DNA of 64,000 nt from Gracilibacillus orientalis (GCF_900114645.1 NZ_FOTR01000013.1:1-64000), one strand, 5' to 3'; counted from the first letter of the stretch, positions 39,032 to 51,832 are shown. Program-made: numbers and translations. Notes: generated by a model from the sequence alone, not told the origin.

Positions 39032-39059
39032 GAAAGAGTGGGAATCTCCCACTCTTTTC
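39032..39059 (-). terminator. polC terminator
   Basis: AAAGAGTGGGA, 3-nt loop, TCCCACTCTTT and then T-rich sequence on the minus strand, about 120 nt after polC. Confidence 0.8.
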
Positions 39060-39177
39060 TGTCCGCATCAAATGAAATCTGTTTAAAATATAGCATGAAT
39101 GGTGGAATAATGCAAGGGATTTACAGGATTTATCCAATAAAAGTTCCATCCAATACCTAGTAATGGCTGATGTTCGA

Positions 39178-42100
39178 TTAAAACAGGGATAATTGGTTTT
39201 TTTCTGCCATTCCGTCTAAACAACCATGCTGGTCAAGATATTCTATTACAGTTTTAGAAATGCGGCTACGTTCTCGTAAATCTTCTTTAGACAAGAATTC
39301 ACCGTCTTTTCGCACTTTTTCAATATTAATTGCAGCATTTGTACCTAACCCATCCACAGCATTAAACGGTGGAATCAGACTGTCTCCATCTACTAAAAAT
39401 TCCGTTGCAGAGGAACGGTACAAGTCTACTTTTTGAAAATAGAAACCTCGTTCATTCATTTCTAAGGCTAATTCTAAAACAGTAAGTAAACTTTTTTCTT
39501 TAGGTGGAGCATCGTTACCTTTATCCAATATTTCCTTGATTCGTTTGCGCATTGCTTCTGAACCCTTGACCATTGTATCTAATTCAAAATCACCTGCTCT
39601 TACAGTAAAGTAAGCTGCATAGAAATAAATAGGATAATGCACTTTAAAATAGGCAATTCGAATCGCCATTAGTACATATGCTGCCGCGTGTGCTTTCGGG
39701 AACATGTATTTTATCTTTTTGCAAGAATCTATATACCAGTCGGGAACATCATGTTTCTTCATTTCTTCGATCCATTCCGGTTCTAAGCCTTTCCCCTTAC
39801 GAACAAATTCCATAATTTTAAAGGCCAGTGATGCTTCTAATCCTTTATGCATTAAGTACACCATAATATCATCACGACAACCTATAACATCTGGCAAACC
39901 ACAAATACCATTATTGATAAGCTCTTGTGCATTACCTAACCATACATCAGTCCCATGACTCAGACCGGATATAATGACTAATTCAGCGAATGTTTTAGGC
40001 TTAGTATCTTCAAGCATCTGGCGTACGAATCTTGTACCAAACTCAGGTACACCTAATGTGCCTGTCTTACACATAATTTGTTCTTCTGTAACACCTAATA
40101 CTTCAGGACCTGAAAAAATCTTCATGACTTCATCGTCATGAGTCGGTATTGTTTGTGGGTCCATTCCACTTAAATCTTGCAACATGCGGATCATGGTTGG
40201 ATCATCGTGGCCTAGTATATCAAGTTTCAACAAATTATCGTGTATCGAGTGGAAATCGAAGTGTGTTGTCAGCCATTCTGAGTTTCTATCATCTGCTGGA
40301 TATTGAATTGGTGTAAAATCATATATTTCTTTATCATCTGGTACAACAATAATACCACCAGGGTGTTGTCCAGTTGTCCGCTTAGCACCAGTACATCCTT
40401 TTACCAAACGATCGATTTCCGCTTGCTTCAGCGTTAATTCTTTGTCACCCGCATATCCTTTAACATAACCGTAAGCTGTTTTTTCTGCCACCGTACCAAT
40501 TGTTCCTGCACGGTATACATTATCTTCTCCAAAAAGCACTTTTGTATAGTTATGGGCACGCGGTTGATATTCACCGGAGAAGTTCAAGTCAATATCAGGT
40601 ACCTTATCCCCTTTAAATCCTAAGAAAGTCTCAAATGGAATATCTTGTCCATCTTTCTTCAATTCTGCATTACATTCAGGGCACTTCTTGTCTGGCAAAT
40701 CAAAACCACTACCAACGGAACCATCATTGAAAAATTCGTTATACTTACATTCCGGACATACATAGTGTGGAGGTAATGGGTTAACTTCTGTGATCTCTGT
40801 AAAAGTTGCAATCAATGAAGAACCGACAGACCCCCGTGAACCTACTAAATACCCATCATCTAATGATTTTTTCACTAATTTTTGCGAAATTAAATAAATA
40901 ACCGCAAAACCATGGCCGATAATACTCTTCAGTTCCTTTTCTACTCGACTTTCAATAATTTCTGGAATCTGGTCGCCATAGACAGATTTAGCAAAGTTAT
41001 AGCTTAATTCTCGAATTTCTTCATCTGCACCATCGATATTTGGTGTATAAAGATCCTCTTTTACTGGTTTTATCTCATCGATTTGGTCGACGAGTGCGTT
41101 CGGATTGGTGATGACTATTTTTTTTGCTTTTTCTTCTCCCAAAAATGAGAATGCCGCCATCATTTCGTTTGTTGTACGAAAATATGTGTTCGGTAATGTT
41201 TGTCTATTTAATGGATTACCACTTTGTGAAGAAATCAGTATTTGCCGATAGACACTATCATTCTTTTCTAAATGATGGACATTTCCCGTAGCCACGCATG
41301 GCTTATCTAGTTCTTCAGCAAGTTGAACAATATTACGAATAATATCGAATAACTGCGCTTCATTCTGAACTAATTCTCTATCATAAAGATGCACAAAATT
41401 CTCGGGAGGTTGGACTTCTACAAAATCATAGAACTGTGCCACTTTTTCAGCTTGTTCTTTTGACTTTTGCATCATCGTTTCGAATACTTCTCCTTTATCA
41501 CATGCCGTACCTACTAAAATACCTTTTCGAAATTGTTGTAACTTTGACCTCGGTATACGTGGGACACGGTAGAAATAATCGATATGTGCTAATGAAACCA
41601 ATTTGTAAATATTTTTCAACCCTTCTTGATCTACTGCTAACAAAGTAGCATGGAAAGGGCGGGAACGTTGATAAGCATTTCCTTCTCCCATGTGCTGATT
41701 AAATTGGTTATGATTATCAATTCCACGCTCAATTGATAATTTAACAAACTTCCATAATAAATAACCTGTTGCTTCTGCATCATAAATGGCACGGTGGTGC
41801 TGGGTAAGCTCAATATCAAGTTTCTTACAAAGTGAGTTCAAACGGTGATTCTTTAATTCCGGGAACAGCAAACGCGCTAATTCCAAGGTGTCAATTACAG
41901 GATTACTTGCCTCTTCATAACCTATACGCTTAAACCCTGTATTTAGGAACCCCATATCAAAATCAGCATTATGTGCTACTAAAATAGCATCTCCCATCCA
42001 TTCACTAAATTCCTTTAATACTTCATCGACTTCTGGGGCGTCTTTAACCATATCATCTGTAATTCCAGTCAAATTGGTAGTGGTATCAGATAAAGGATGA

Positions 42101-43464
42101 TGAGGATTTGCAAAAGATTCATAGCGATCTATAATTTCGCCATTATGCACTTTAACGGCAGCAAGTTCAATAATCGTGTCATATATTGCAGATAAACCCG
42201 TCGTCTCCACGTCAAATACGACATATGTAGCATCTGTTAATATACGATCAGATTCATTATAAGCAATTGGTACACCATCATCAACAACGTTTGCTTCTAC
42301 GCCGTATACAATTTTCACACCATGCTTTTGTCCGGCAGCATATGCTTCTGGATACGCCTGCGCAACCGCATGATCCGTAATGGCAATAGCTTTATGCCCC
42401 CATTTTCCAGCTTGTTCAACCAATTTCGAAGCAGACACAACTGCATCCATTTGGCTCATTAAAGTATGCGTATGTAATTCAACACGTTTTTCTTCTTTAT
42501 ATCCTTGATCTTCTCGTGTAACGGAAGCTGCCTGTTGAATATCCTTTGCCATCATCGTTAATTCATTCGTGAAATTATCCGTCTGTACTATTCCTTTAGC
42601 TTTAATCCACATATCTTCTTTTAACTGCTTAAACTTATCAACATCTTGATCCCCTTTTGAAAACATCTTAATTTGAAAAGAATCAGTATAGTCTGTCACT
42701 TTAAGTATCAATAAATGTCGACCAGATCGTAATTCTCTGATGTCAGCATCAAATACAAATCCTTGAAAGACAACATTTTTTTCTTCTTCTATGACATCCT
42801 CCATAGGTATAGCATTTTCTTTGATAGGATAACCAAGCTGAACAGGTCCTGAGGGACTCTCTGGTTTCGCTTCTTTTGCTCGTTTCTCTTGCTCTTTAAA
42901 AGCTTCTTCCACTTTTTTGCGGTCTTCCATTGCTTTTTCCTGTTGGAATTTTTCGATTTCCTCTTGTTGTGCAGCTACTTCGAGTTTAATGACTTGTTTT
43001 GGTATTCCGACTTTCGTACAGAATTGATCAAATTGAGTTTGAATTGCTTTACCCCACTGTGCTTCAATTTGATTACTCACAGTTAACATAATATTATTAT
43101 CGTTAAATAGAGGTTTTTTATGTTCAAAAGCACGATATTTAGGCGATTCACTCATCAATTCTGATAAAAAGATTTGCCAATAGTGGAATCGTTCCTGTTC
43201 ATCTAAAGTGTGTTGATCAACTTTAATGGTCCAAGAAACTCTGGCAATAGATGAAAATGCTTCGGTTAATTTCAAAATAAATGCTTGATATATATCTGCT
43301 GGAATAGTCTGTTCAAGGTGAAAATAAAAGTGCCATAATTGATTCGACCGATATACTTCCAGTTTTTCAATTGCACCATTTTGAAAGTATTTGTTCTTCA
43401 TATCATCGGCAATACCAACCTGCTTCATTAGTAACTGAAATTTTTCCTGATTAGAGATACTCAT
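39178..43464 (-). CDS. polC: DNA polymerase III PolC-type alpha subunit
   Basis: The 1428-residue replicative polymerase of low-GC Gram-positives. Order: N-terminal domains, an OB fold (about 235-320), a PHP domain ([15 protein letters not shown]) interrupted by a 3'-5' proofreading exonuclease ([31 protein letters not shown]), a zinc-binding region (CPEC repeated in the [11 protein letters not shown] and [10 protein letters not shown] segments), and the palm with the catalytic PDIDLNF. Length and layout match B. subtilis PolC (1437). A repeat element sits upstream in place of a tight link to proS. Confidence 0.98.
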   Translation of the reverse strand: MSISNQEKFQLLMKQVGIADDMKNKYFQNGAIEKLEVYRSNQLWHFYFHLEQTIPADIYQAFILKLTEAFSSIARVSWTIKVDQHTLDEQERFHYWQIFLSELMSESPKYRAFEHKKPLFNDNNIMLTVSNQIEAQWGKAIQTQFDQFCTKVGIPKQVIKLEVAAQQEEIEKFQQEKAMEDRKKVEEAFKEQEKRAKEAKPESPSGPVQLGYPIKENAIPMEDVIEEEKNVVFQGFVFDADIRELRSGRHLLILKVTDYTDSFQIKMFSKGDQDVDKFKQLKEDMWIKAKGIVQTDNFTNELTMMAKDIQQAASVTREDQGYKEEKRVELHTHTLMSQMDAVVSASKLVEQAGKWGHKAIAITDHAVAQAYPEAYAAGQKHGVKIVYGVEANVVDDGVPIAYNESDRILTDATYVVFDVETTGLSAIYDTIIELAAVKVHNGEIIDRYESFANPHHPLSDTTTNLTGITDDMVKDAPEVDEVLKEFSEWMGDAILVAHNADFDMGFLNTGFKRIGYEEASNPVIDTLELARLLFPELKNHRLNSLCKKLDIELTQHHRAIYDAEATGYLLWKFVKLSIERGIDNHNQFNQHMGEGNAYQRSRPFHATLLAVDQEGLKNIYKLVSLAHIDYFYRVPRIPRSKLQQFRKGILVGTACDKGEVFETMMQKSKEQAEKVAQFYDFVEVQPPENFVHLYDRELVQNEAQLFDIIRNIVQLAEELDKPCVATGNVHHLEKNDSVYRQILISSQSGNPLNRQTLPNTYFRTTNEMMAAFSFLGEEKAKKIVITNPNALVDQIDEIKPVKEDLYTPNIDGADEEIRELSYNFAKSVYGDQIPEIIESRVEKELKSIIGHGFAVIYLISQKLVKKSLDDGYLVGSRGSVGSSLIATFTEITEVNPLPPHYVCPECKYNEFFNDGSVGSGFDLPDKKCPECNAELKKDGQDIPFETFLGFKGDKVPDIDLNFSGEYQPRAHNYTKVLFGEDNVYRAGTIGTVAEKTAYGYVKGYAGDKELTLKQAEIDRLVKGCTGAKRTTGQHPGGIIVVPDDKEIYDFTPIQYPADDRNSEWLTTHFDFHSIHDNLLKLDILGHDDPTMIRMLQDLSGMDPQTIPTHDDEVMKIFSGPEVLGVTEEQIMCKTGTLGVPEFGTRFVRQMLEDTKPKTFAELVIISGLSHGTDVWLGNAQELINNGICGLPDVIGCRDDIMVYLMHKGLEASLAFKIMEFVRKGKGLEPEWIEEMKKHDVPDWYIDSCKKIKYMFPKAHAAAYVLMAIRIAYFKVHYPIYFYAAYFTVRAGDFELDTMVKGSEAMRKRIKEILDKGNDAPPKEKSLLTVLELALEMNERGFYFQKVDLYRSSATEFLVDGDSLIPPFNAVDGLGTNAAINIEKVRKDGEFLSKEDLRERSRISKTVIEYLDQHGCLDGMAEKNQLSLF

Positions 43465-43568
43465 TTTCGATCTCCTTTACCTATTAATCTTTTCTATTAT
43501 TTTATCATAAGACAAAACCGACCAAAACCAGTACGATCCATCACTTCTCCATTGTCTGTAATAGATAC

Positions 43569-44108
43569 AAACTGCGCACAAGTGAAAATTCATTTTGGGA
43601 GAGATGTTCTTCCATTCTTCTGGAAGTGACTGCTAATTCATCGCTGCGGAAAAATACTCCCTTTCACCCGAGGGCACAAGTACAACATCTACTCAAGCAG
43701 AAATCGCCTTCGTAGTGTTTTCTATGCCGGGGGCACGGCCTCAGCTAACTTGGTGAAGAAAACCACTTCACCAAGTGGATCTTCGGCTCGCGCTATTCCC
43801 CCAGGAGTGTCGCATTTTTCCGCAGCTTAGAATAGTGTTCTGTTCAAAAAGACAGGGAATCCATAGAATAGAATATCAATAGTTCTATTCTTTCCGTTAT
43901 CAGAACACTATGCAAAGCGTAGGCAGAATACGCAGACTCCTACGGGAACAGCGCGAGCCGAAGGCCCCGCAAGAAAACGTACTAGGTTTTCTGAGGAGGC
44001 TAAGGCCGTGCCCGTGGAAAGCGAAGTATTCTGCCGAAGCGTTTCCCAGCACTCACCATCAAAAAGGAGGAAGAAAGCAAATCCACGCAAAAAGTTACTG
44101 CGCAGTTT
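43569..44108. repeat. composite palindromic intergenic element, copy 3
   Basis: Perfect terminal inverted repeats AAACTGCGCA (43569-43578) and TGCGCAGTTT (44099-44108). Two modules lie inside in opposite orientation. A minus-oriented one (about 43650-43830) closes with GCTGCGGAAAAA arms and contains an extra block of about 60 nt absent from copy 1. A plus-oriented one (about 43920-44045) closes with GGCAGAATAC/GTATTCTGCC and carries the GGGAACAGCGCGAGCCGAAG core. It lies between polC and the proS terminator. Enclosed frames of 60-79 codons are not genes. Confidence 0.87.
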
Positions 44109-44156
44109 ATGGTAAATACAACATATTTTGGATTTTTCTCTTCATTTAAATAGATA

Positions 44157-44189
44157 ATTCCCTTGCCTGCGATGTAGAGACAAGGGAAT
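44157..44189 (-). terminator. proS terminator
   Basis: ATTCCCTTG/CAAGGGAAT 9-bp stem with a 15-nt loop, then TATCTATTT on the minus strand, at the proS stop. Confidence 0.7.
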
Positions 44190-44196
44190 ATGATTA

Positions 44197-45894
44197 TTAC
44201 AACAATGAACTGATTTTTTCTACTAATTCTGATACGTGAAGATCTTCTTGCTCACCGTTCTCTCTTAGCTTGCACTCCACATAGCCTTCTTGAGCTTTTT
44301 TACCAACCGTTATTCTTACTGGTAATCCAATTAAATCACTATCAGCAAACTTAACACCTGGTCGTTCTTTACGATCATCAAATAAAACGGAGATATTGTT
44401 TTGTTGCAATTGTTTATAAATATCTTCTGATAAATCTAGTTGATCCTGTTTTTTCGGGTTCACTGCAATTAAATGGACATGATAAGGTGTTATTTCTTTT
44501 GGCCATTTAATGCCATTCTCATCATGGTATTGTTCCACAATCGAAGCTAATGTACGTGAAACACCAATACCATAACATCCCATTGTCATTGTTTCCTGTT
44601 TACCTTGTTCGTTTAAATATTGTGCACCTAACTTTTCAGCATAGAATTGACCTAATTTGAATATATGTCCTACTTCAATTCCTTTGGCAAATTTGATTTT
44701 TCCCTGGCCGTCTGGGGAAGGGTCCCCTTCTTTGATAAAACGAAGATCTTGATAGGAAGATGCATTGAAATCCCGATCAGGGTTTACATTCTGATAATGT
44801 TTGTCATTTTCATTGGCACCGCAATAGCCATTGCGGATAGCAGCAACTGCATGATCTGCAACTACTTCTAAGTCTTTAGGTACATGAACAGGTCCAATGG
44901 AGCCTACCTTTGTATTTAATAGTTGTTTCGTTTCTTTTTCAGATGCTAATTCTACATGAGTAGCGTCTAATGCATTCTTCAGTTTAATATCATTAATTTC
45001 ATGGTCTCCACGGGACAAGACTAATACATATCTTTCATCTACTTTGAACAGTAAAGACTTGATCCCTTTAGCTAAAGGTTGTCCTAAAAATTGAGAGACC
45101 TCATCCATTGTATTATAACCTGGAGTATCAACTATCTCTAATTCCAGTGCAGTTTCATCACTTTGTTCATAGGTAACATTGACTGCTGCCATTTCAATAT
45201 TGGCTGCAAAATCAGAAGTGTCAGAAAATGCAATCGTATCTTCACCTATCTCAGATAATACCATGAACTCATGGGTATCTTTACCACCCATTGCACCTGA
45301 ATCGGCAATAACCGCCCGGAAATTCAAACCACAACGCGTGAAAATATTTTGATAAGCTTGGAACATTTTCTGATACGCTTCATCCAGACTCTCTTGATTA
45401 GTATGGAACGTATAGGCGTCTTTCATGATAAATTCTCTACCTCTTAAAAGACCAAATCTCGGGCGCTTTTCATCGCGAAATTTAGTTTGAATCTGGTACA
45501 CATACAGAGGCAGTTTTTTATAACTTTTTACTTCATCACGGATAAGACTTGTAACGACTTCCTCATGAGTGGCACCTAATGCAAATTCTCTTTCGTGGCG
45601 GTCATGCAATCGCATCAATTCAGGCCCCATACTATACCATCTTCCTGTTTCTTTCCACAGCTCAGACAGTTGCAGAGAAGGCATTAACATCTCTACAGAA
45701 CCTGCTTTTTCCATTTCTTCACGTACAATTTTTTCAACATTTTTTAACACTTTATTCCCCATTGGTAAAAAGCTGTATACACCTGAAGCTGTTTGTCTAA
45801 TATATCCTGCACGAACTAACAACTGATGACTTTTAATCTCAGCGTCTGCAGGTGTTTCCTTCAGTGTTGGGATTAATGTTTGACTTTGTCTCAT
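44197..45894 (-). CDS. proS: prolyl-tRNA synthetase (bacterial type)
   Basis: 565 residues of class II synthetase. It shows [25 protein letters not shown] (motif 1 region), [25 protein letters not shown] (motif 2) and [18 protein letters not shown] (motif 3), an INS editing insertion between motifs 2 and 3 (about 225-405) that clears Ala-tRNAPro, and a C-terminal anticodon domain. No T-box leader is evident. It follows rseP as in B. subtilis. Confidence 0.98.
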   Translation of the reverse strand: MRQSQTLIPTLKETPADAEIKSHQLLVRAGYIRQTASGVYSFLPMGNKVLKNVEKIVREEMEKAGSVEMLMPSLQLSELWKETGRWYSMGPELMRLHDRHEREFALGATHEEVVTSLIRDEVKSYKKLPLYVYQIQTKFRDEKRPRFGLLRGREFIMKDAYTFHTNQESLDEAYQKMFQAYQNIFTRCGLNFRAVIADSGAMGGKDTHEFMVLSEIGEDTIAFSDTSDFAANIEMAAVNVTYEQSDETALELEIVDTPGYNTMDEVSQFLGQPLAKGIKSLLFKVDERYVLVLSRGDHEINDIKLKNALDATHVELASEKETKQLLNTKVGSIGPVHVPKDLEVVADHAVAAIRNGYCGANENDKHYQNVNPDRDFNASSYQDLRFIKEGDPSPDGQGKIKFAKGIEVGHIFKLGQFYAEKLGAQYLNEQGKQETMTMGCYGIGVSRTLASIVEQYHDENGIKWPKEITPYHVHLIAVNPKKQDQLDLSEDIYKQLQQNNISVLFDDRKERPGVKFADSDLIGLPVRITVGKKAQEGYVECKLRENGEQEDLHVSELVEKISSLL

Positions 45895-45946
45895 CTTTTA
45901 ATCTCACCTCGTTAATTTCGATATTAACCTATAGAGCATTCATCAA

Positions 45947-47203
45947 TTATAAAAACAGCCGTTGAATATCATTCCATGTAACGACAATCATAAGCAACAT
46001 CAATAATGCAAATCCAATAAAATGAACGATACCTTCTTTTTGTGGGTCGATCGGCTTGCCCCTTACTGCTTCCATACCAACAAACAAGAGTCTGCCTCCA
46101 TCTAATGCTGGTAAAGGCAAAAGGTTAATAATTCCCAAGTTAACACTTAATATTGCTGTCCAAGTTAAAAAGTTCATGAAACCGGTTTTTACAACCTGAT
46201 CTGTAGCATCATAAATTCCAACCGGTCCAGATAACACATCAATGGAGAATTGACCGGTCACTAATTTGCCTAAGTTTGTTAAGATCAATGTGGAATAACG
46301 ATATGTTTCCTCTAAGCTGTACGGAATGGTTCGAATAAACGATTTTTCTAATGCAAGAGTAACGCCAACTTGTCCAACATTCTGTTCAGGTGTTTCGATT
46401 AATGCCGGAGTGACTTCGAGTGGTACTTGCTCGTCATCTCGTAAAACTATCATTTCCAACGGTTCATTTGGACTTGCTTCAACGATCTCTTGAAACTCTT
46501 CCCATTTACTAATACTTTGCCCTTCTATCTCAATTACCGTATCATCTTCTTGGAAACCAGCTTCTTGAGCAGGACTATTATCAACAACAGAGCCAACTCG
46601 TACATCTTCAACTGGTACTCCTTGAATATTCGCTAATACAATAAAAATCACTACTGTAAGCACAAAGTTCATGAATGGACCTGCGAACAGTTGCAAGGCT
46701 CTTTGTCCAACAGTTTTTGAAGCAAATTGACGATTGTATGGGGCTATTTGGGTTGCTTTTTCATCCATAATGAAGGACGCTTTTTCATTTACACGGAAGG
46801 AATACTTCTCTTCTTCATTCATTTCATAGCCTTCAATTCTTAATCCATGATCTAAATCAATATGTTCTACTTCAATCACGAAAGCATCAGGATGTTTGGC
46901 TTTATTGTTTACAATAATTTGGTTTACTTCTCCATCGTCATTAAAAGTTAATCCGATATGTTGTCCGGGTTTTATATCAATAATTTCTGGATCCTCACCT
47001 GCAACCCGAACATATCCCCCCATTGGTAACAATCTGATTGTATACAATGTTTCATTCTTTACCGTAGAGAATACTTTTGGGCCAAACCCTATCGCAAACT
47101 CTCGTACAAGCATTCCGGTTCTTTTGGCAACATAATAATGACCAAATTCATGAATAGAAACAAGTAGGCCAAACATTAAAATAAAGGCAATAACGGTTGT
47201 CAC
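45947..47203 (-). CDS. rseP: site-2 zinc metalloprotease RseP/RasP
   Basis: A 418-residue membrane protease cutting anti-sigma factors and signal-peptide remnants inside the membrane. It has the zinc motif HEFGH (18-22) in the first helix, a PDZ domain (about 190-280), and NLLPLPALDGGRLL in a later helix with the third zinc ligand. B. subtilis RasP cleaves RsiW and FtsL. It starts with GTG behind GGAAGGAG. Follows dxr. Confidence 0.96.
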   Translation of the reverse strand: MTTVIAFILMFGLLVSIHEFGHYYVAKRTGMLVREFAIGFGPKVFSTVKNETLYTIRLLPMGGYVRVAGEDPEIIDIKPGQHIGLTFNDDGEVNQIIVNNKAKHPDAFVIEVEHIDLDHGLRIEGYEMNEEEKYSFRVNEKASFIMDEKATQIAPYNRQFASKTVGQRALQLFAGPFMNFVLTVVIFIVLANIQGVPVEDVRVGSVVDNSPAQEAGFQEDDTVIEIEGQSISKWEEFQEIVEASPNEPLEMIVLRDDEQVPLEVTPALIETPEQNVGQVGVTLALEKSFIRTIPYSLEETYRYSTLILTNLGKLVTGQFSIDVLSGPVGIYDATDQVVKTGFMNFLTWTAILSVNLGIINLLPLPALDGGRLLFVGMEAVRGKPIDPQKEGIVHFIGFALLMLLMIVVTWNDIQRLFL

Positions 47204-47230
47204 TCAAAGCACTCCTTCCCTATACATTCA

Positions 47231-48373
47231 TCAATATTTTTCATACGTTTTGTTTCTAATTTCCTGATCAATCGCATTGATTGTTTCTAAATCAGGTTGT
47301 TTAACAAAAGAATGGTTTGTCATGGCGTTCTCGATTACTTCTTCAATTTCTAAAAATGTAATCTTTTCTCGCAAAAACAAATCTACAGCTGCTTCATTCG
47401 CCGCATTTAAAACGGTAGGTAATGAACCACCTTTACGTCCTGCTTGGTATGCAAAAGCTAAACACGGAAATCTGTCCATATCCATCTTTGAAAAATGAAG
47501 CGTACTAATTTCTACTAAATCAAGACTTTTGGAAGGTGGTAGTGCCAATCTATCAGGATATGTCAAAGCATACTGTATTGGTACCCGCATGTCAGGTGTT
47601 CCTAGTTGAGCAATAACACTTTTATCAGCATATTCAACCATTGAATGAATAATACTTTCTTTATGCTGAATTACGTCTATTTTGTCATAGGGTATATCAA
47701 ATAACCAATGTGCCTCGATTACTTCAAGGCCTTTATTCATCATTGTTGCAGAATCGATCGTTATTTTTGCACCCATATTCCAATTAGGATGATTGAGCGC
47801 ATCCTTCACTGTTACACCACGTAACTGTTCCCTTGTTTTATCACGGAAACTGCCACCTGAAGCAGTCACGATAATCTTATTTACATCTTTCCGTGATTCT
47901 CCATTAAGAGCTTGAAAAATAGCTGAGTGTTCACTATCAACCGGTAATAAGTCTACCCCATACTTCTTAGCAGCTTCCATAACTATATGCCCCGCTGTTA
48001 CCAAGGTTTCCTTATTAGCTATAGCTATTTGCTTTTTATGTCTGATAGCTGTTAATGTAGCGCTCAATCCAACGCTTCCCATCACCGCATTAACTAATAC
48101 ATCTGTTTTCGGATCTGCACTTACCTCATCCAGTGCTTCTCTACCAACTAGTATTGTGCTTTGGTCTGTATGTATCAGCAGTTCTTTTCTTACCTTTTCA
48201 TCTTGAACTACTATTATTTTCGGTTTAAAGGCCTTTATTATCTCTGTTGCCTTGTCTACATTTTTACCAAAAGCAATGCCATATAATCGAAACTGATCAG
48301 GATGCTCTTTGATGACATCTAATGTTTGTAGACCTATAGAACCTGTAGCTCCTAATAATGTGATATTTTTCAT
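47231..48373 (-). CDS. dxr: 1-deoxy-D-xylulose-5-phosphate reductoisomerase
   Basis: 380 residues. Second step of the non-mevalonate isoprenoid pathway. NADPH motif [14 protein letters not shown], metal-site residues in [13 protein letters not shown], and substrate loop [24 protein letters not shown]. It supplies the isoprenoid precursors for UppS two genes upstream. Confidence 0.98.
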   Translation of the reverse strand: MKNITLLGATGSIGLQTLDVIKEHPDQFRLYGIAFGKNVDKATEIIKAFKPKIIVVQDEKVRKELLIHTDQSTILVGREALDEVSADPKTDVLVNAVMGSVGLSATLTAIRHKKQIAIANKETLVTAGHIVMEAAKKYGVDLLPVDSEHSAIFQALNGESRKDVNKIIVTASGGSFRDKTREQLRGVTVKDALNHPNWNMGAKITIDSATMMNKGLEVIEAHWLFDIPYDKIDVIQHKESIIHSMVEYADKSVIAQLGTPDMRVPIQYALTYPDRLALPPSKSLDLVEISTLHFSKMDMDRFPCLAFAYQAGRKGGSLPTVLNAANEAAVDLFLREKITFLEIEEVIENAMTNHSFVKQPDLETINAIDQEIRNKTYEKY

Positions 48374-48399
48374 AACCGTAACTCCTATTGTTAAATAGT

Positions 48400-49182
48400 C
48401 TATGATATAAAAGTGATAAAATGTAATAAAGGGAAAACAAATAACCAGCTATCAAAACGGTCTAATATACCTCCATGGCCTGGTAATATTTTTCCTGAAT
48501 CTTTCACATCATAATGTCTTTTTATAGCCGATTCAACAAGATCACCTATTTGAGCGAATACAGAAGCTATAATTGTAACTATAACAACTAATATTGTTGA
48601 TTCGTGTACTTGAAAAAAGTATTGAAAAATAATTGCTACTAAACAAGCAATTAGTATTCCGCCCAACGCCCCTTCAATTGTCTTCTTCGGACTAATTTGC
48701 GGCCAAAGCTTGTTCTTTCCAAATGTTCTTCCGAAAAAATAAGCTCCTGTATCTGTTGACAATATTACTAGAATAGCATAAAAAATATAGACTAGTCCAT
48801 TTTCGGCGTCCCTAGTTTGAATGAAATAATAAAAACCCAAACCGACATATATAGATGCTAAAATTAAAAAACCGGCATCTTCAAATGTAAATTTATTTTT
48901 AACTAACACCGTATAACCAAGTAAAACTAACACAAAAAACATGAGTAGTTCTAAACGTGTTGAAAATAATAAATATTCATCTTGAAATAACAGAGACCAT
49001 AATAAAATAACACCTAACACTGTTGGTATTGGATACTTTGTCATCTTTCTCATATGTAAAAGTTCCAGAAAACCTATTGTGGCAATGATATACATGATTA
49101 TTTGAAAGGGAAAGCCACTTACTATTATAAATGGAAAGAAAAGCAAAATTGCAATAACTGCAGTAATAATTCTTGTTTTCAT
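48400..49182 (-). CDS. cdsA: phosphatidate cytidylyltransferase
   Basis: 260 residues, about seven or eight transmembrane helices. Makes CDP-diacylglycerol for all phospholipids, including the PgsA reaction. The family signature [20 protein letters not shown] followed by GILDR is complete. Between uppS and dxr. Confidence 0.97.
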   Translation of the reverse strand: MKTRIITAVIAILLFFPFIIVSGFPFQIIMYIIATIGFLELLHMRKMTKYPIPTVLGVILLWSLLFQDEYLLFSTRLELLMFFVLVLLGYTVLVKNKFTFEDAGFLILASIYVGLGFYYFIQTRDAENGLVYIFYAILVILSTDTGAYFFGRTFGKNKLWPQISPKKTIEGALGGILIACLVAIIFQYFFQVHESTILVVIVTIIASVFAQIGDLVESAIKRHYDVKDSGKILPGHGGILDRFDSWLFVFPLLHFITFIS

Positions 49183-49196
49183 ATTGTTTTCACACC

Positions 49197-49964
49197 TTAT
49201 ATTCCACCATAACGACGTTTCCGTTTCTGAAAATCGTTGATAGCTTTCTCAAATTCTTCTTTACTAAAATCAGGCCACAATGTATCTGTAAACCATAATT
49301 CTGTATAAGCGGATTGCCAGAGCAAAAAGTTACTAAGTCTTAATTCACCACTAGTCCGAATCAAAAGATCAGGATCCTTTATATGAGAAGTATATAAATG
49401 GTCACTTAAGGTAGTTTCTGTAATCTCTTCAATCTCATACTTGCCTTCTTGTACTTCTTGGCAAATTTCTCTTATGGAACGTATCATTTCAAACCGACTA
49501 CCATAATTGATAGCAATATTTAATATTAAGCCAGTGTTATCTGCTGTTTGCTCTTTTGCTCTCATAATCGCTGCTTTGGTATTTTTGGGTAAGTCATCGA
49601 ATTCACCAATAGTCTGTATACGTACATTTTCATCAACTAATTCAGGCAAGTAATGCTGCAAGAAATCGATTGGCAACTTCATGATGTATTCTACTTCAGT
49701 TAATGGGCGCTTCCAATTTTCCGTTGAAAATGCATATAATGTTAATATCTCAACTTGTAATTGATTTGCTGCCTTTACAATTCGCTTGACATTATCCATT
49801 CCTTCTCGATGACCGGCAACACGTGGCATTCCTCTTTTTTTAGCCCACCTGCCATTCCCATCCATGATGATGGCAATGTGTTTGGGCATATTTTCAGACA
49901 CTGTTTCTGTAAAATCCGCCGTACTTTCTTTACTATTTTTAAAAGGAAGTTTGAACAAACGCAT
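49197..49964 (-). CDS. uppS: undecaprenyl diphosphate synthase
   Basis: 255 residues of cis-prenyltransferase. IIMDGNGRWAKKRG with the catalytic Asp, the ENWKRP segment, and the C-terminal DLLIRTSGELRLSNFL motif are present. It makes the lipid carrier for peptidoglycan. N-terminal 25 residues before MPKHIAI are a variable extension. Confidence 0.97.
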   Translation of the reverse strand: MRLFKLPFKNSKESTADFTETVSENMPKHIAIIMDGNGRWAKKRGMPRVAGHREGMDNVKRIVKAANQLQVEILTLYAFSTENWKRPLTEVEYIMKLPIDFLQHYLPELVDENVRIQTIGEFDDLPKNTKAAIMRAKEQTADNTGLILNIAINYGSRFEMIRSIREICQEVQEGKYEIEEITETTLSDHLYTSHIKDPDLLIRTSGELRLSNFLLWQSAYTELWFTDTLWPDFSKEEFEKAINDFQKRKRRYGGI

Positions 49965-50044
49965 AATTATCCTCCATCATTAAAAAACCGTTCTATTCAC
50001 TATTTAATATATTTAAATATAGGTATAGTTACTATGTAAAGTGG

Positions 50045-50070
50045 AAAAACCCTCTTCTTATTAAGAGGGC
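50045..50070 (-). terminator. frr terminator
   Basis: GCCCTCTTAATA/AAGAGGG stem followed by TTTTT on the minus strand, about 35 nt past frr. It separates frr from uppS. Confidence 0.85.
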
Positions 50071-50105
50071 TTCTACTCTCATTATATATTCTACCTTGTT
50101 TTTGC

Positions 50106-50663
50106 TTAGACTTCCATAATTTCTTGTTCTTTTTCTTTTGTTAAATCATCAATTTTTTGAATGTGTGTATTTGTTTGACTTTGCACATCATCTTGAAAAC
50201 CTCTTAAATCATCTTCTGTAAGGTCACCATTCTTTTCATCTTTCTTCAATTGATCATTAGTCTCACGGCGAATATTACGGATTCGTACTTTGGATTCTTC
50301 CGCATACTTACCAACAACTTTCACTAGGTCTTTACGACGCTCTTCTGTTAATGGAGGTATACTAATTCTAACTACATTTCCATCGTTGGATGGTGATAAC
50401 CCAAGATCTGCTTTTTGGATGGCCTTTTCGACACCAGAAACTGTAGATTTGTCAAATGGTGTAATAACTAACAAACGTGCTTCTGGCGCAGAAATAGATG
50501 CCAGTTGGTTTAATGGTGTTAGTGCACCATAATACTCAACTTGTACACCATCTAATAAAGCCGGGTTTGCTCTGCCAGCTCTAACTGTTGCTAGGCTTTT
50601 AGAATATGCTTTCACTGCTTGATCCATTTTCTCATTAGTTTCTTTAATTAACTTTTCAGACAT
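50106..50663 (-). CDS. frr: ribosome recycling factor
   Basis: 185 residues; splits post-termination ribosomes with EF-G. Family sequence [24 protein letters not shown] and the long helical arms are present. It begins 3 nt after pyrH. Confidence 0.98.
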   Translation of the reverse strand: MSEKLIKETNEKMDQAVKAYSKSLATVRAGRANPALLDGVQVEYYGALTPLNQLASISAPEARLLVITPFDKSTVSGVEKAIQKADLGLSPSNDGNVVRISIPPLTEERRKDLVKVVGKYAEESKVRIRNIRRETNDQLKKDEKNGDLTEDDLRGFQDDVQSQTNTHIQKIDDLTKEKEQEIMEV

Positions 50664-50665
50664 GT

Positions 50666-51388
50666 TTAACTCCCCCTTATAATAGTTCCAATATTTTCAC
50701 CAATTACAGCTTTCTTAATGTTTCCTTCCTCTGAAATGGAGAATACCAATAATGATATGTTGTTATCCATACACAATGATGATGCCGTTGAGTCCATTAC
50801 GCCTAATCCTTCATTTAAGATTTCTAAATAAGACAACTCTGTATATTTTTTAGCTTCTTTGTTAACCTTTGGATCGGCAGTATATACACCATCTACGTTA
50901 TTCTTTGCCATCAAAATAACATCTGCTTCCACTTCTGCTGCTCGTAATGCTGCAGTTGTATCAGTTGAGAAATAGGGATTACCAGTTCCAGCAGCAAAAA
51001 TAACCACACGTTTTTTCTCTAGATGTCTAATAGCTTTACGGCGAATATATGGTTCTGCTACCTGACGCATTTCGATAGAAGTTTGAACACGTGTTGGAAC
51101 GCCTACATTTTCAAGACTATCCTGTAAGGCTAAAGAATTCATTACAGTTGCTAACATCCCCATATAATCAGCATTTGCACGATCCATGCCCATTTCACTG
51201 CCTACTTTACCACGCCATATATTGCCACCACCAACAACAATTGCAACTTCCACACCTAATTCAACAATATCTTTTACTTGTTTTGCCACTGATTGGATAA
51301 TAGATGGCTCAAGGCCAAACCCTTGTTCACCACTCAGAGCTTCTCCACTTAATTTAAGTACAATTCTTCTGTAGTTAGCAGTAGCCAT
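50666..51388 (-). CDS. pyrH: UMP kinase
   Basis: 240 residues of the amino-acid-kinase fold. [25 protein letters not shown] and [13 protein letters not shown] are visible. Phosphorylates UMP to UDP. ATG 51388 (MATANYRR) is behind ATGGAGG; the longer frame upstream contains the promoter and is not coding. A sigma-A promoter lies 25-50 nt upstream. Confidence 0.97.
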   Translation of the reverse strand: MATANYRRIVLKLSGEALSGEQGFGLEPSIIQSVAKQVKDIVELGVEVAIVVGGGNIWRGKVGSEMGMDRANADYMGMLATVMNSLALQDSLENVGVPTRVQTSIEMRQVAEPYIRRKAIRHLEKKRVVIFAAGTGNPYFSTDTTAALRAAEVEADVILMAKNNVDGVYTADPKVNKEAKKYTELSYLEILNEGLGVMDSTASSLCMDNNISLLVFSISEEGNIKKAVIGENIGTIIRGS

Positions 51389-51410
51389 AATTACCTCCAT
51401 ATATGTAAAT

Positions 51411-51439
51411 ATTATAAAGAAAACAAAGATTTTCGCCAA
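51411..51439 (-). promoter_or_regulatory. pyrH promoter
   Basis: TTGGCG (51439-51434), 17 nt, TATAAT (51416-51411) on the minus strand, giving a leader of only about 15 nt before the start region. The rest of 51440-51794, AT-rich, has one small hairpin (about 51514-51535) and no gene I can support. Confidence 0.7.
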
Positions 51440-51794
51440 GTAAAAGGGTAAAATCTTCAAGTTTTAAAAATATATCATTTAAAAAACTTGTTTTTTCGTC
51501 GTAACGTTACTTAGCAAACGTATTGGCTTGCTAATAAATGCTTTATGCCATTTGACTGCAAATCCTTTTGACGAAAGCATTCGTGATTCTTATATTTAAT
51601 TCATCAAATTATATAACATTCTTATTAAAAAAAATAGTATTTTTATATTTTTATTTAATAAAGCATGTTGCTTAACTAAGCCCAAGAAAGAAATTAACTA
51701 TTGGCAACCAGTGTCTGAGCGTTTCTATTCGTCGTCAGGTGCCAAATAATTCACCCAAGCAAACTTCCATATTAATAAAAATGATATGTCTTCA

Positions 51795-51822
51795 AAGAAA
51801 AGGGACACCAAGTGCCCCCTCA
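51795..51822 (-). terminator. tsf terminator
   Basis: GGGGCAC, TTG-type loop, GTGTCCC then TTTTCTTT on the minus strand, just past the tsf stop. Confidence 0.85.
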
Positions 51823-51832
51823 TCTTATCATG

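Noticed and set aside
44110-45900. T-box or other leader for proS
   Set aside because: proS is 53 nt from rseP and there is no room or T-box sequence.
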